From the NCBI GenBank assembly GCA_024509875.1, contig JAMPIV010014832.1:558001-622000 (forward strand): a stretch of 64,000 nt of DNA. Direction: 5' to 3'. Source of the stretch: Oreohelix idahoensis. Taxonomy: Eukaryota > Mollusca > Gastropoda > Stylommatophora > Oreohelicidae. A program made the position numbers and the translations under genes. Positions 23,244-34,505 of the stretch are shown piece by piece. The notes under the pieces were generated by a model that saw only the letters and a program-made list of their open reading frames with translations, ran no database searches and was not told the origin of the DNA. How positions within the stretch are numbered: position 1 is the first letter of the stretch; every line of letters begins with the position of its first letter.

Positions 23244-24289
23244 ACAGTGCGTTGAGAACCAGATCATATTTTTCTAAATAAAAGTCTGGGACAGAGGCAG
23301 ATCGGAATTTGTGCCATTATTCATCGCCAGTCAACGTATTTGTTATTATTTCCATGAATTGTGGTAAGCTTGACATATTTGATATCTTTTTAATGAAAAT
23401 TGAATGTAAATTGATAATTTATGTCTGTATATGTGTGTGGTTCAGTAGCAAACATGAGGCAAAGCCTAGATACTGCTCCAACCTGAACAAAACTTGTCGG
23501 AGAGAAGTATATCTGCATGGGATCGCCTAATAGTACACTGACACCTATCTTATTGACTAGAAGGAAATAAGGCTGGAATTGCAGAGGCGTAGTAACCATT
23601 AGGGAGGAGTATACTGGTGTAAATTGTTTCAGATGAAGCTAGCAGTTGGCCTACCGCTCTGAACTCAGTGTTTGTTATGTATTGTGTTCAGTGTGGAAAT
23701 AGATTATAAATTAGTTCTGAAATAGGAGGTACAACCTTCTTGTTTCAGGGACCAACAACTAAGCTTGAACAAGCCAGTATTACTTCATAGTACTACTTCA
23801 CAAATTACACACATAGAATAATAATAATAAAATATGTCAATACAAAGTTCATATATATAAACTGTGTACATACTACTTGTAATTACATTTGATTGTGATT
23901 CCTGGTTCACTGTGTAGTTGAATCAGGATATCCATTATTGAAAGAATTAATACATATATTTTTAAACTTAAACACTTGACTCATTTAAGATAGTCTTATA
24001 GAGTGTTATATGTGTGTGAGTGTCACAGTGTTGTAAAGTGTTGTGGAATAAATTAAATTGTTTATTTGTCTGTTGTTGTTGTGACTTACACTTCATCATT
24101 TTCATAACCCTAGACATTTAACGTAGTCATCACAATATTCCAGAATAATTCTGACTGAGGTATAAATGTGGTAGCAGGTAAGGTCATCTGTAATACACCA
24201 CACTTATTAGATACAGATATCTTCACAGCTGATCTCAGTCAGTACACTAAGTCCCCTATAAATATTTATAACATCCCACTTTACCACAG
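23244..24289. other. Right part of the unidentified insert
   Basis: No coding region. AT-rich, with (AAT)n near 23818-23830 and TGTTGTTGT near 24072. Confidence 0.45.
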
Positions 24290-25516
24290 AGTGCCCCAAC
24301 TCTGGTTCATTCTTTGCACCTCAGCCTCCACAGTTCTCCGCCAAGTTGTTTTTGATCGGCCTCTCTTTCGTTTTCCTTCAGGGGTCCATAGCATAGCTGT
24401 TCTTGTGATGGCATCGGGGTCTCTTCTGAGGACATGGCCAACCCAGCTCCAGCATCTGCCAGCTATGATGGTGTGCATGTCCTCTTGCTTGCTCCGAGTA
24501 AGCAGATCTTGGTTGGTGATGGTATTCGGCCAAAAGATTCGGAGAATTTTTCTTAGGCATGTTGTGTTAAAAGAGGACAATTTCGACATTTCCTTCTCTG
24601 TAACTCTCCAGCATTCCGCGCCATAGAGAAGCACAGAAAGCACACAGCTCTGATATAGTCTTAATGTTGTGCTTGTGCTGTAATGAGATTCTTCTTCTTC
24701 TTCTTCGTTCGTCCTGAAAAGGACGGTGGTTGCGTTGTGTCTGTTTGCGCCTAAGCTGTGATATCTGCACCTTTCGGTCGACACATCCGACTTCTGCACG
24801 GCATTTTTTAAGGACCGGGTTTGCCTTCCCATTTCGATCCATGCTCGCTCAGCCAGCCTGCACTGCTGCAGACTGTTTCCAGGACCACCACGTGGAGGTG
24901 GAGCACGGTCTTGACCAGCTCTGGTTCGGTGGTCCTGACGCAGGCAGTCAAGCTATGAGTCGCTGACTGCATTCACTATTGCTGCATCTTCCAGATGTTG
25001 CTTAGACTAAAAAAAGGCTGTTCTTGCTTTGTTCATTCTGTTGTTGATGTCTTTGCTTGCTCCGCCGTCTGGTGTTACTTTGCATCCTAGGTATGTGAAG
25101 GCATCTGTCTGTTCCAGTTGCTGATTCCTTACTGATATGGGCTCAGGGTTGCTCACATTAAGCGTCATGACCTCTGTCTTCTTTAGGTTGATGTTCAAGC
25201 TCACCTGCTTGCTATGCTTATTAAGTCTATCCGTTTTTTCCTGGATGTGTTGATGTGAATGTGCTAGCAGTGCAATGTCATCTGCATATTCCAGATCTTC
25301 CAATGTAGAAAATGTAGTCCATCTTATTCCTCTTGGATTGCCCTCTGTTGTCTGGCGCATCACCCAGTCTATGGCTGTTAAAAATAGAGTGGTTGATAAG
25401 GGGCATCCCTGTCGAACTCTTGTCTTCACTTCAAACGTTAGGTTGCTCTGCCCAATGCTACACGTAAAGTTGGCATAAAGGCTTTTTATGATTGACACTA
25501 TACAACTTGGAATTCC
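24290..25516 (-). pseudogene. LINE B RT (partial) and C-terminal region
   Basis: Read on the minus strand from 25516. Truncated within the RT: RQGCPLSTTLF, LEYADDIALLAHS (catalytic YADD), then FTYLGCKVTPDGGASKDI. A SINE-like copy interrupts at 24988-24689. It continues with SVLLYGAECWRVTEKEM, LRKILRIFWPNTITNQDLL, SWVGHVLRRDPDAITRTA and TPEGKRKRGRSKTTWRR, up to the insertion at 24290. The terminal coding piece and 3' UTR are at 21377-21500. The frame is open apart from the insertions, which suggests moderate age. Confidence 0.88.
24689..24987 (-). mobile_element. GAA-tailed SINE-like element, copy B
   Basis: Minus-strand relative of 19950-20253, with the (GAA)n tail at its left end as (TTC)n. 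Insertion into LINE B is shown by the uninterrupted homologous LINE at 61430-61460. The 5' end is a few bases shorter and no clear target duplication is visible. Confidence 0.82.
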
Positions 25517-25830
25517 ATAAGCAAATACCATGGCAATAAGGAAGCAAATACCATGGCAATAAGGCAGCAAATACCATGGCAATAAGTAAGCAAATACCGT
25601 CGCAATAAGGAAGCAAATACCATGGCAATAAGGAAGCAAATACCATGGCAATAAGGAAGCAAATAACATGGCAATAAGGAAGCAAATACCATGGCAATAA
25701 GGAAGCAAATACCTTCGCAATAAGGAAGAAAATACCATCGCATTAAGGCAGCAAATACTATGGCAATAAGGAAGAAAATACCATAGCAATAAGGAAGCAA
25801 ATACCATGGCAATAAGGAAGCTGACATTTG
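25517..25830 (+). repeat. 23-bp minisatellite derived from LINE A coding sequence
   Basis: About 13.6 units containing ACCATGGCAATAAGGAAGC, spaced exactly 23 bp (for example 25530 and 25553), with point variants. The same unit occurs twice at 21331-21376 at the end of LINE A's first part, where it encodes NT(I/M)AIRKQ. After the array, LINE A coding sequence resumes. So the array is an internal expansion of the LINE, later split by LINE B. Because 23 is not a multiple of 3, each unit shifts the frame. Confidence 0.92.
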
Positions 25831-26055
25831 TTGGTCATATAAAAAGACATAATAGGAGTATGTATGGAAACAATGAGTGATGGAAGGCGTGGTCCCTGGA
25901 TAAAGGGGAAGGGGTCGACCTAGACGACGGTGGACCCAGGACATCACAGAGTCTGAACTTGTCTTTGGTTGATGCAAGCCGACTTGCTAAGAATCGTGAT
26001 GCGTTCAGAGCAGCTGTAATGGAGACAACGTTCTGGGGAGAATACGTCACATGAT
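25831..26055 (+). pseudogene. LINE A C-terminus, second part
   Basis: Continues LINE A after the array. Translated traces read LTFVGHIKRHN, a GRGRPRRRWT-like block in mixed frames, then SLVDASRLAKNRDAFRAAVM and TTFWGEYVT before TGA at about 26053. These are the expected last blocks of this LINE group. The first half has frameshifts. Confidence 0.8.
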
Positions 26056-27461
26056 GAACATTTAAAAAGAGAATAAGATATTCCCTGAAAAAGAATACAT
26101 GTGTAAGTATAATTTAAATACATATGTAAGTACAATTTAATAGTCTACTCTTTGTTATCTCATTTGGATCTTTGTTAGTTAGTGTATGATAATCAGTAGC
26201 TCTCACGCGCACACACACGCACTCTCTCGCTCTCTCTCTCTCTCTTCCTCACACTTTTCGTATATTATGGGTTAATCTTTTATAGAAGACGTAGAGATTC
26301 ATTACAGCCGACCTTCGGTGCGGAGATGGCGGCTGATCTGATACGCACAAACAGTCTAAAACGAGCCATTTTGCTGCTGATATTATGGTTTCTAAATAAA
26401 AATGTAAACTTGATTAAGTAAAACTATTTTCTGCCTGGAAGGACAATTCTGGAAAAAAGAATATTCAGTATGATCTGTGCTATTGATTGCCTTCAAATTA
26501 TACCTATCAGTGTCTGAATTGCAGCGATTCAAGGGCTGGCAACGGAGTAATGTCTCATCAATTTTCCTTTTCTATCAACCAAACCGAAATATAAAAATGT
26601 CCTACACTCAGCCGTGATCAATCAAGTGCCGAGGTTTTTCCGGTAACTAGAAGAGGGCGGTGTCTGTAGACACGCACGATGAAAGCCGAGGCTTGTCTAA
26701 GCGAACACAAATGGGGAAAAAAAGAGGGGGGGGGGAGTTTTTTTTTGGGGGGGGGGGGGGGGAGAGAGAGAGAGAAAGAAAGAGAGAGAGAGAGAGAGAC
26801 AGACTTCTTTTCTTTTGTTTCGGTAGGAGTGAAGAGAGATGTGGACAGGATAAATGCGGGGGGGGGGGGGCAAGGAAGAAAAGGGCAGACGTCAACAGAC
26901 ATCGGCACTTGAGTGAATGAATGTAATTAAGCATGTGTCCTTCACACTTAGCCCTCATCTATCTGTCCGCATTAATACTGATAATTTAGTAAAGTATCAG
27001 GTGCAGATTGATGACTTCATTAGCGTGAGTGTAGAAGGTCTGACGTAACACACATGTCATATGTATACTAATATTATCTTCAATATATCTTACTCGGGGA
27101 AGGGTCGGCAACTTTATTTCTGTTTTTTCAATGTAATTTTGACATTGAGAGTAATACATAATTATGACTTCTGTCACTCATTCTAGTCAAATATAATATT
27201 GGTTTTAACACTCATTTTTGTCTACAAACAGTGAAACACAGTCAACCTTTTTTTCTGTGACCTCTGTCCCAATTTAATATTGGAGTCGTCCACGTATGAC
27301 GTCATGCAAATTTTTTCCATTTTTAAAACAAGTTTGTCACATTTCGTCACATAAATCTAGACACCCCCCTCCCCCACCCTATCTGATAAATATACCCGTC
27401 AAGGTAATGACAGGCAAAGAACTAGAGCTAACGTCTTAATCTTTCAGGATCTGCTGCATAC
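26056..27461. other. Unassigned DNA with simple repeats
   Basis: Contains (CA)n and (CT)n at about 26206-26246. Poly-G and (GA)n tracts lie at 26724-26800, and another G run near 26858-26869. A sequence resembling a hAT terminal repeat (AGGGTCGGCAACTT) lies near 27103, without a partner. The overlapping reading frames in the G/GA tracts are low-complexity artefacts. Confidence 0.5.
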
Positions 27462-27556
27462 ACCTAGAAAACTGGAGTATACCTAGAAAACTGGAGAATA
27501 CCTAGAAAACTGGAGAATACCTAGAAAACTGGAGAATACCTAGAAAACTGGAGAAT
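27462..27556. repeat. 19-bp tandem repeat, 5 copies
   Basis: ACCTAGAAAACTGGAGAAT repeated five times head to tail. The first copy has GTAT for GAAT. Confidence 0.95.
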
Positions 27557-29111
27557 TCATTTTGTTGATTCTGAATGAAGTTAGTTTACCCATATTTTTG
27601 TAAAGTTTTGAATAAACACATTGTTGGCTTTTTTTCCATGAGATGTAATTTATCCTCTTCCCTGTCAAAGATAAAACATCAAACGGCAAAAAAATTAAAT
27701 AAAAAATAACAATAAAATATATGTTTAACAGTGTTAAAGAGTTTCAAAAACATTAAACATGATTGTTAAATGAATATCATAAATGAAAAGTTCATAAAAC
27801 AAACCCTTTACACTGTTAGCTGACTATCGTTCAAGAAGCACTGGTTAAAGTGGCGTGACACAGCCACAGTAACTGAAGGAAGCAGCTTGATTGACCAGTT
27901 GTCATCCTATTTACATCGAAGTCTCACTTATCATCTGGCATTACATCCTGGATGAGAGCAACAAAGTGACCAGAACATTCTGCAATCTGCCGTACATACT
28001 ATAGTGGCAAACACGACTTGCAACCGAACGCGTAACAAGGTAGCTTTGAGAACAAAATACTTGCAGAGCTCAACTCCCCTTTCCCCACGCCCCGCCCCTA
28101 CCCCGTACGAGTGTAGATATAAATGAGTAACAGATGAAAAGAAAAGGTTCTGTGATAGAACGGGGCGACCCTCTATCTTTGTTTCACTCCGGCAGTAATC
28201 GGTGCATTTGTGGTACTGATTTTATTGCGTGCTTTCAATTGTCGCACTTTCTTTCTTTCTTTCTTTCCATACTATGTAGCAGATAGTTTATATTTTCAAG
28301 TATTCTTTCACTACTTTCAGTATATTGTGTCTTGTCTGTTATCTGACATTCCTTGCGGATGATAAACACCTCACATTTGCAAGGAGAGGTAGTAATAATA
28401 TTACGAGAGGCATGTAACAAGCTTGGCCGCGGCAGATTAACACGTACATCGTCCAGCGCTATCTGCCTAATCAACGATAATACGGGTGCGCGCATCACCA
28501 AAGCTTTGAATACGTGGAGACAACGTATGGACAGACACCGATAAGAGATTACTTTCTGATAAAGTAATGAATTGTTACTTTTGGAACACGCTGTCATATG
28601 AGGTTAAGACATGTTCACGAGTCTGTACGCAAGGCATCGTATATCTTATTGCCCTATATGGTAATACGTGACCTTTTACTGTACGCACCTTATTTCACGT
28701 GGAATATTTTGAAAGTACCACACCCTCACCCAGCCTGTTTGAAAATGATTGGAGCGTTTATTTAACTCCATATACAACAGATGAGTGGGAGACCGGGAAT
28801 ATAACTTGACACGTTTCAGTGTTATTCCACTGTGAAGATCGCTTGCCAAGATCCTAGACCTTGCTAGAGTGAAGCCTAGAATTCAGAATTCCTTCTTAAC
28901 ATACCGAACACCTTTTATTTGAGAATTTTGGATGGACTTTCATAACCCAGGAAATCTCTTTCATAGTAAATAAGGAAACCGGGACTGAGGAAACTGAAGG
29001 ACCACACACGAAGTCAGAGAGGGAACTTATTAAATTAACGACACCCCAGACGCGTGTAAGAGGCCCATTCAAGTCTCTTTTATTCATCTGAGCAAAACGT
29101 ATGTGAGCCAG
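27557..29111. other. Unassigned DNA
   Basis: No gene or repeat family recognised. (CTTT)n occurs at about 28250-28267. Confidence 0.5.
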
Positions 29112-29406
29112 GATTGTCGTAAGTTGTCATTTTACATTTTATATTACTAACATGTGAACTAACATATATATGTATACCGCCATGTGAATTTTAATATGTG
29201 AAAATCGCTCGTGGATGTCCAAGTCATTTGAGGCTGGCAACCTCAGCGTATAGAATGATGATTCATGAACCACCACTGCACGGGCTGGTGATTGCTTTAT
29301 TGCTAGTTTCTTAATTAGAACTAAAAGCAGAAAGTAGTCCCAAGTTCCATACTCAGCAGGGAGGGAAAGATGAAAGAAATGATGTACATTTTAAATATAA
29401 TATATA

Positions 29407-31023
29407 CCCTTCAAAAGAAGTTAAGGACCATTTTTATTAAGGGTGCAAAGTGAAATGAAAATGAAAAATAAAAACACAGCACTTCAAAATATAACATGAC
29501 AAGCTTATCAGTTACAATGAACACTATTTTCATGACGGTTGCATTAACGTGTGTAAAATGACAGCACAGCAATCAATACAACCCTCATTTTCAAAATTAA
29601 TGAGAATAACACCAAAGGTCAACATTGTCAGTAGCGTGTGTGTCCTCCATTATTGGCGATACTTTCAAGGCACTGCTGTCGCACTGAAATGATGAGCTTG
29701 CGAATGAAGCATTGGGGCACTGCCTGCCACTGATGCTGAAGTACCAGAAGCAGTTCATGCAGAGATGCAGGAGATGGCTGATGTTGCTTAACTCGTCCCC
29801 CAAGCTCGTCCCAAAGATGTTCTATGGGATTCAAATCAGGACTGTTTGCAGGCCAATCCATTCTATTGACATCCGCTTCTTGCAGGAAAGCATTTACTGC
29901 ACGAGAACGGTGTGGTCTTGCATTATCATCTTGAAGGACTGCATTGTGCCCAATAACTTGCAGGGCTGGGATGGCAAGAGGCTGTAGAATCTCGTCACGG
30001 TAGCGGTCACCATTCAGATTCCCAATCACATGATAGAGGGGGGGGGGGTTCTGTGGAGTAAACTAATGCCTCCCCACATCATCACTGATCCAGCACCATA
30101 TCAGTTACGTTCGATGACTGCAGCATCACTAAAGCGTTCACCACGACGCCTCCATACTCTGATTCGTCCATCTGTAGGCTCCAAGACAAATCGGGACTCA
30201 TCCGTGAACATAACGTTAGCCCACTGTGCACGTCGCCACTGCACGTGCTGCATACACCATGCTAAACGAGCTGCTCTGTGGGCAGCAGTCAAGTGTGGTC
30301 GAATGGCTGGACGACAAGCACGAAGGTTGGCATCGTGAAGGCGATTCCGAATAGTCTGATCACTGGCTATAGTGTTGGTAGCATCTCTGAGGAACTGTCT
30401 GATAACATTTGCACTTGCAGTTCTCCGTTGCAGTGCTTGCCTCGGAATTAAGCGAACTTCTCGAGGTGTAGTGACTCTAGGACAACATGTGCGTTGCCGT
30501 TCCTCGACGATCCCAGTCTGGGCAAAGCGCTGCTGCAGTCTGACAATACCTTAATGAGATACTGCAAGCCTCTGAGCGACATTTCGGACAGTAAGACCTT
30601 CCTGCAACCACACAATGGCTTTTCCTGTATCCACAGTACTCAGCTTTCGTCGTTGAGGCATATTGTTGTGCAATGGTTATGCAGCACTTGTGTTGCTTAT
30701 AAAGACAATTTTGTGAGTACAGCTCAAGACCAACACTATATTCTCCCACATGGATCATGCATTTTTGGAATAGCAGGTATTTTTTTCATGCTCAGACATC
30801 ATTAAAAACACCCACATTTTGGCGTCTCAGCAGCATTTTTTCAGCGTGCTTGCTGAGCTGAACACTAGCTACACGGTATGCTGGTGGCCCATGCAGCACG
30901 TGTTGAATGTTTGTCGTTCGAGAAAAATCAATGTCAGATTAATTGCTTATGAAATATAATTTTTATCATTTTTATTATTTTTGGGTCATTTTCACCTACT
31001 GGTCCTTAACTTCTTTTGAAGGG
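29407..31023 (-). mobile_element. Tc1-like DNA transposon
   Basis: 1617 bp with terminal inverted repeats (left CCCTTCAAAAGAAGTTAAGG, extending to about 24 bp, matched at the right end) and TA target duplication (29405-29406, 31024-31025). It encodes a DD34E transposase on the minus strand. The insertion is within repeat R3. Confidence 0.95.
29628..30661 (-). pseudogene. Tc1-like transposase, DD34E, degenerate
   Basis: Starts at ATG 30659-30661 (MPQRRKLST). An N-terminal helix-turn-helix region (VRNVAQRLAVS) is followed by an in-frame TAA near 30552. The first catalytic Asp is in VMFTDESRF and the second in QDDNARPH; the Glu is in SPDLNPIEHLWDEL, with 34 residues between the last two. A TGA interrupts after VIERN near 30100. 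A run of eleven C (sense strand) at 30038-30048 puts the preceding WGGIS block out of frame with the rest. So there are at least two nonsense changes and one frameshift. It acted as a cut-and-paste transposase and is inactive now. Confidence 0.93.
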
Positions 31024-31638
31024 TATATACTTACAATTTCAAGCAGTGGAAATATCTAGGTGAAAATATTCATTTTTAAATTAATAAAAGTTTCAAACTT
31101 TTCAAATCAGTGTAAACATAAATGATAACATATTAAATTTATATTGTGAACACTTTTCAATCAGTGGAGATGTAAATGTAAACAGACTCTACCTGTATTA
31201 TTAACCTTTTCATTTAAATGTAATGTAAAGCTAAAGATATTATATTTAAATGTAAAGAAAGTTTTATCCCGAGGGATTAAATTTAATTCTCGAGGGTAAA
31301 TTCTGAGATAAATGGGATGGTAGAAGAGAAGAGGGAGGCACATAAGTATGTGTCGGGAAACGCAATACTGAGGAGAGCGTTTCGTTTCTATTCTTTATCA
31401 TAGTTGTTGGTGGTACCAGCAGAAAGTACTATCTCTGGAACCAAGTGAAGGTAGAAGTGGACTGACGTTGTGCGAGACGCCATCATAAAAGGGTTTTATA
31501 GACAAACGCAGGACCAGCTTGGCCATTACTCCTTGACGTTCTAGGAACGTGCGGCGCCTTTAACCTTGACCAGCGACGAGTGAGAGCAGTGTACACAGAA
31601 CCCATCAGCGGGAGCAGAAACTACTATTGGCCACCAGT

Positions 31639-33121
31639 TGATAAGGTTGATAACGTTGGATTTTTATTCCCGTTAATGATATCCACCAAAAGATAGATAT
31701 AAGTGGATGGAAGCAGACATCATCATCATCATCAGTTGATAAGATCTCTATGGTGTTGTTTGCTCCACTGTAGTGTATGGAATGTCAACTTGACCTACGC
31801 AGTGGTGTGTAGACATGGATTGAGTGTATAATGTGCGAATGATGATAAAGGTTCGTGGTGTTGACAAAAAATGTTCTTTTCTCACACTCATGTATGGCTG
31901 GAAGTCATCGACACCAACGACTGTGTACCTTTTTCTAAAGTTTAATTGGACGTACACACTCGACAGCACAGATAGTGACAAATCACAGGTTGCCATAATA
32001 CATCATAGTACAGTGGATAAATGGTCTTGCAATGTTACATGGGCACTCATGTAGAATAAGTGTATAATGGACTGTCAGTAGCCAAGCACTCAGTATCGCC
32101 CATACATATATCATCTGACTTCACTGACTGAGCACGTCAGCTTATAAACAACATTTCAGATGGCTTCTAAACCTAATCTCGTCTAGCGACGATTCTTCAA
32201 CATAATGTTCAGCACATATTTTTCCATATAATAATATTGAACCGCTAATAACGGGTTCTCATGTGTAGCAGTGATCTCTGGACTAAACAAGCGATAATAC
32301 GGGCATCCCTTTTCTCTTCTTGAAAGTCACTACATGTTTTGGTTCCAAGATGGCTTCACTCGTGAGCTGTCACTCACGTTTGGATACAGATAATGAATCT
32401 GTCCTAAAGTTAGTCATTCATAAAACATTTCATTGCTCTGTAGATTTGATCATGAACAATTGACTGCAATCTACAGGATATATAGTGCTGCTAGGAATCG
32501 AAGTCGTTTTCATCGAGTCAAATATATTCTCTTAGACATTCAAATCGTAACTATCGAAAATGGTGGCTTCGATCGAGAGTTCATAAGAGTATCTTTGATT
32601 ACCTTGGTAGAGGAAATATGAAACTGCCATTCCTTGGCAATACGACTAAACACTGGGGTAAAGTATACACGATAGGTTTAGACGACTATCACCTTCCCCA
32701 CAAATACTGAGATCACTTTTTCCCCGGCGACAGGCCGACATGGAAAACACACAGTCCCTGTCAGGACGAAGCCAAATCACACCACACTCTAGCGACACAT
32801 CCGCCGAATAGCCTTCGACCTCTCTAGAGACAACAGAACATATAGTTCGACTTAGATATGTAAAGATATACAGATATAAGACAGACTCGTCCTACTCAGA
32901 CAAACAAAACACATAAATTCAGGCCATAGATATTCTGAAGCAAGAACAAACTATTATTACCCAAACAACGAATAAATCGCAGTAAAATGGATTTATCCGC
33001 GGAGTTTGATCGAAAGAGCCGACACAACTTTCAAGGGAAGTAACTCAATAATGACTTTCCCTTAAAAACTAAAAAATTACCTATGTATAAAATTGTAAGA
33101 TATCAAAGACTGCACGTAACA
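31639..33121 (-). mobile_element. Solo LTR of the element 1 family
   Basis: Reverse-oriented LTR, roughly 1.48 kb, homologous along its length to 4185-5631 but with many substitutions and indels. R3 sequence resumes immediately on both sides, so no internal region remains. This is the result expected from LTR-LTR recombination. The flanking 5-mers (CCAGT, CTAAG) no longer match, consistent with age. The antisense frame seen in the young LTRs has a premature TGA here (near 32460) and an indel. Confidence 0.85.
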
Positions 33122-33361
33122 CTAAGTGACAATTATACGCTGCCAAAGTGAACTTTTCCCCATCATCTCTACATAAATCAATGAGGAAACTTCTCTTCTA
33201 AACTATTCAAATTATTTTCAAACTGTTCAAACCTAAAGTGATTATTAAATTGTGTTATTTGTAATGTTACAAATTTAACTTCGGTTTAATCATCTTAAAG
33301 TTACTGCATGTTTGTCTCAGTCAAATTACTACACACACTCTAAACAGAGCTATACCAGAAT

Positions 33362-33694
33362 AGTAAATAAATATTAGACAAACATAAAGGTATGTTTTCA
33401 GGCACTCCTAAGAAATAAAGAAGTAGAACACTAGACAACAGAAAAACAACAGACGTGAGTGGCTTACCCAGGGTTCGAACCCCGTACCTTCCGTACGACA
33501 ACACCGCCTAGCTATACAAGCGAATCACACTATCCTCCCGGCCAGCTAGGCATCATCAAAAAATGATGCTTTACTGACCGGTCATCAGTGCGAAGGCGGT
33601 GTTGTCGTACGGAAGGTACGGGGTTCGAACCCTGGGTAAGCCACTCACGTCTGTTGTTTTTCTGTGTCTAGTGTTCTACTTCTTTATTTCTTAC
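33362..33694. repeat. Head-to-head pair of tRNA-like SINEs forming a long inverted repeat
   Basis: Left arm 33362-33508, right arm 33595-33694 continuing at 43388-43437 after element 2. Arms are almost identical. Each contains a Pol III B-box-like GGTTCGAACCC (minus near 33471-33483; plus near 33621-33632). The left copy has an A-box-like TAGCTAGGCGG on the minus strand (33504-33514). The right copy has lost about 20 bp there. The two heads meet in the middle, around a short palindrome, GCATCATC...GATGC. Confidence 0.8.
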
Positions 33695-34486
33695 TGTTAC
33701 GGTAGATTAATTGGCATTGTCTGCTAGAGGTTAGCAGCATGCGATTTTAGGGGTTACAACGTTTAATGTAATGTAAAAGTATTATTAGCCTAGTGAACGC
33801 TGTGACGTTTCAGCGTTGGTAGTCACGCACGGTGACCAAGTAACGGGACCCTTTCTTACATGACCGTCAAACGGAGAAGACGTGTCTTTATATTCTTACA
33901 GTGTCGGGCTTGGAATGCCACACAGTTATATTGTAATTTATGATGGACATGGGTCAGTCCACTGTTATGATGAAGAAAGATGAAGTTACAGGTTAGTAAT
34001 TGACTAAACCTTGTCGAGATAAATCAACAGTCCGTTTTTTTATTAATACTAGTGCCAGACGCATAATCTCACTGTCGGTCGTTGGATTTACCAACCACGC
34101 GTGCATATAGTTATGTCGTTCTGTCTACAGTAATTCAGATGTATGAGACAAGGACTGATTTGTAAAGGAATCATATATGAAGTATGAACTGCAATTATTA
34201 TGTATAATTCTTCATGATGACCATGTGTAAACTGTTCGTGTATGGAATTGATATATTAAATTTATGTGGACTCAAGGAATGACTTATCAAGTCTCTGAAC
34301 GTTGGAAGTTGAATATATAATAATGTTGACAAATATTCTATCCCACCTTCGCGTAATTTACCATCAATAGCACGACACCATAACTGACTAACCAAGACAA
34401 GGGATAAAATGGAAGTAATTGTAATCACTGAAGAACCCTTTGGTAACACTGGATTTGTAACACTACTAAACGACGCCCTTGTAACA
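33695..34486 (+). repeat. 5' LTR of element 2
   Basis: Direct repeat of 42596-43387. Starts TGTTACGGTAGATTAATTGG and ends CCCTTGTAACA. Confidence 0.95.
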
Positions 34487-34487
34487 C

Positions 34488-34505
34488 TGGTAGGCCATCG
34501 TCGGG
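34488..34505 (+). promoter_or_regulatory. Putative primer-binding site, element 2
   Basis: TGGTAGGCCATCGTCGGG begins one base after the 5' LTR. The tRNA was not identified. A poly-A run follows at 34510. Confidence 0.55.

Larger units (their letters stand above)
21501..24289. mobile_element. Unidentified insertion inside LINE B
   Basis: Comparison with the uninterrupted LINE tail at 50.1 kb shows foreign DNA between GTACAGTG and AGTGCCCC. AGTG is duplicated at both ends, and the fifth base differs (CAGTG/GAGTG). The insert starts TGTCGTGAG and ends CCACA(G). TG...CA ends with a near 5-bp duplication would suit an LTR-type element or solo LTR. No coding domain or internal direct repeat was seen. 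It contains LINE C; without that it is about 2.1 kb. A possible TGGTAGCAGG primer-site-like motif lies near 24169. Confidence 0.5.
21377..25516 (-). mobile_element. LINE B (RTE/CFDP2-like), 5' truncated, in three pieces
   Basis: The minus-strand 3' tail begins at 21377 (tail complement TTCTTCTTTGATCC, i.e. ATCAAAGAAGAA at the 3' end). Pieces are 21377-21500, 24290-24688 and 24988-25516. It is inserted in LINE A's 23-bp repeat. AAGCAAAT is at both junctions and could be the target duplication, though it is also part of the repeat. The gaps are the 2.8-kb insert (21501-24289) and a SINE-like copy (24689-24987). Relatives with the same tail lie at 36557-36776, 50029-50277 and, lacking the tail, 61070-61583. 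Confidence 0.87.
29112..33340 (+). repeat. Interspersed repeat R3, copy 1, split by two insertions
   Basis: Homologous, in opposite orientation, to about 46950-48228. Net length about 1.1 kb after removing the Tc1-like element (29407-31023) and a solo LTR (31639-33121). Matching stretches on both sides of each insertion prove continuity: GTGGATGTCCAAGTCATTTG before the Tc1, CCAGAGATAGTA-type blocks (as reverse complement) near 31420, and CTAAGTGACA...GCTGCCAAA after the LTR. No coding region or terminal structure was recognised, so its class is unknown. The right limit is approximate. Confidence 0.78.

Noticed and set aside
25517..25830. CRISPR-like regular repeats
   Set aside because: The 23-bp units are contiguous without spacers, and the DNA is eukaryotic.
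25458..25977. Several overlapping minus-strand frames with repeated LLPWYLLPYCHGI-type units that look like membrane segments
   Set aside because: These are reverse translations of the 23-bp minisatellite, whose sense strand is LINE A coding sequence. Not a membrane protein.
26618..26958. Ser/Leu/Pro-rich and Arg/Glu-rich frames on both strands
   Set aside because: Created by poly-G and (GA)n low-complexity tracts.
31627..31638. Internal LTR element sequence (CCACCAGT resembling the primer-binding site) next to the solo LTR
   Set aside because: Comparison with the other R3 copy shows that these bases belong to R3, so the LTR is solo.
33471..33632. tRNA gene suggested by GGTTCGAACCC in both arms
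   Set aside because: No cloverleaf or anticodon arm could be folded around it, and the unit continues into non-tRNA sequence. Treated as a SINE head.
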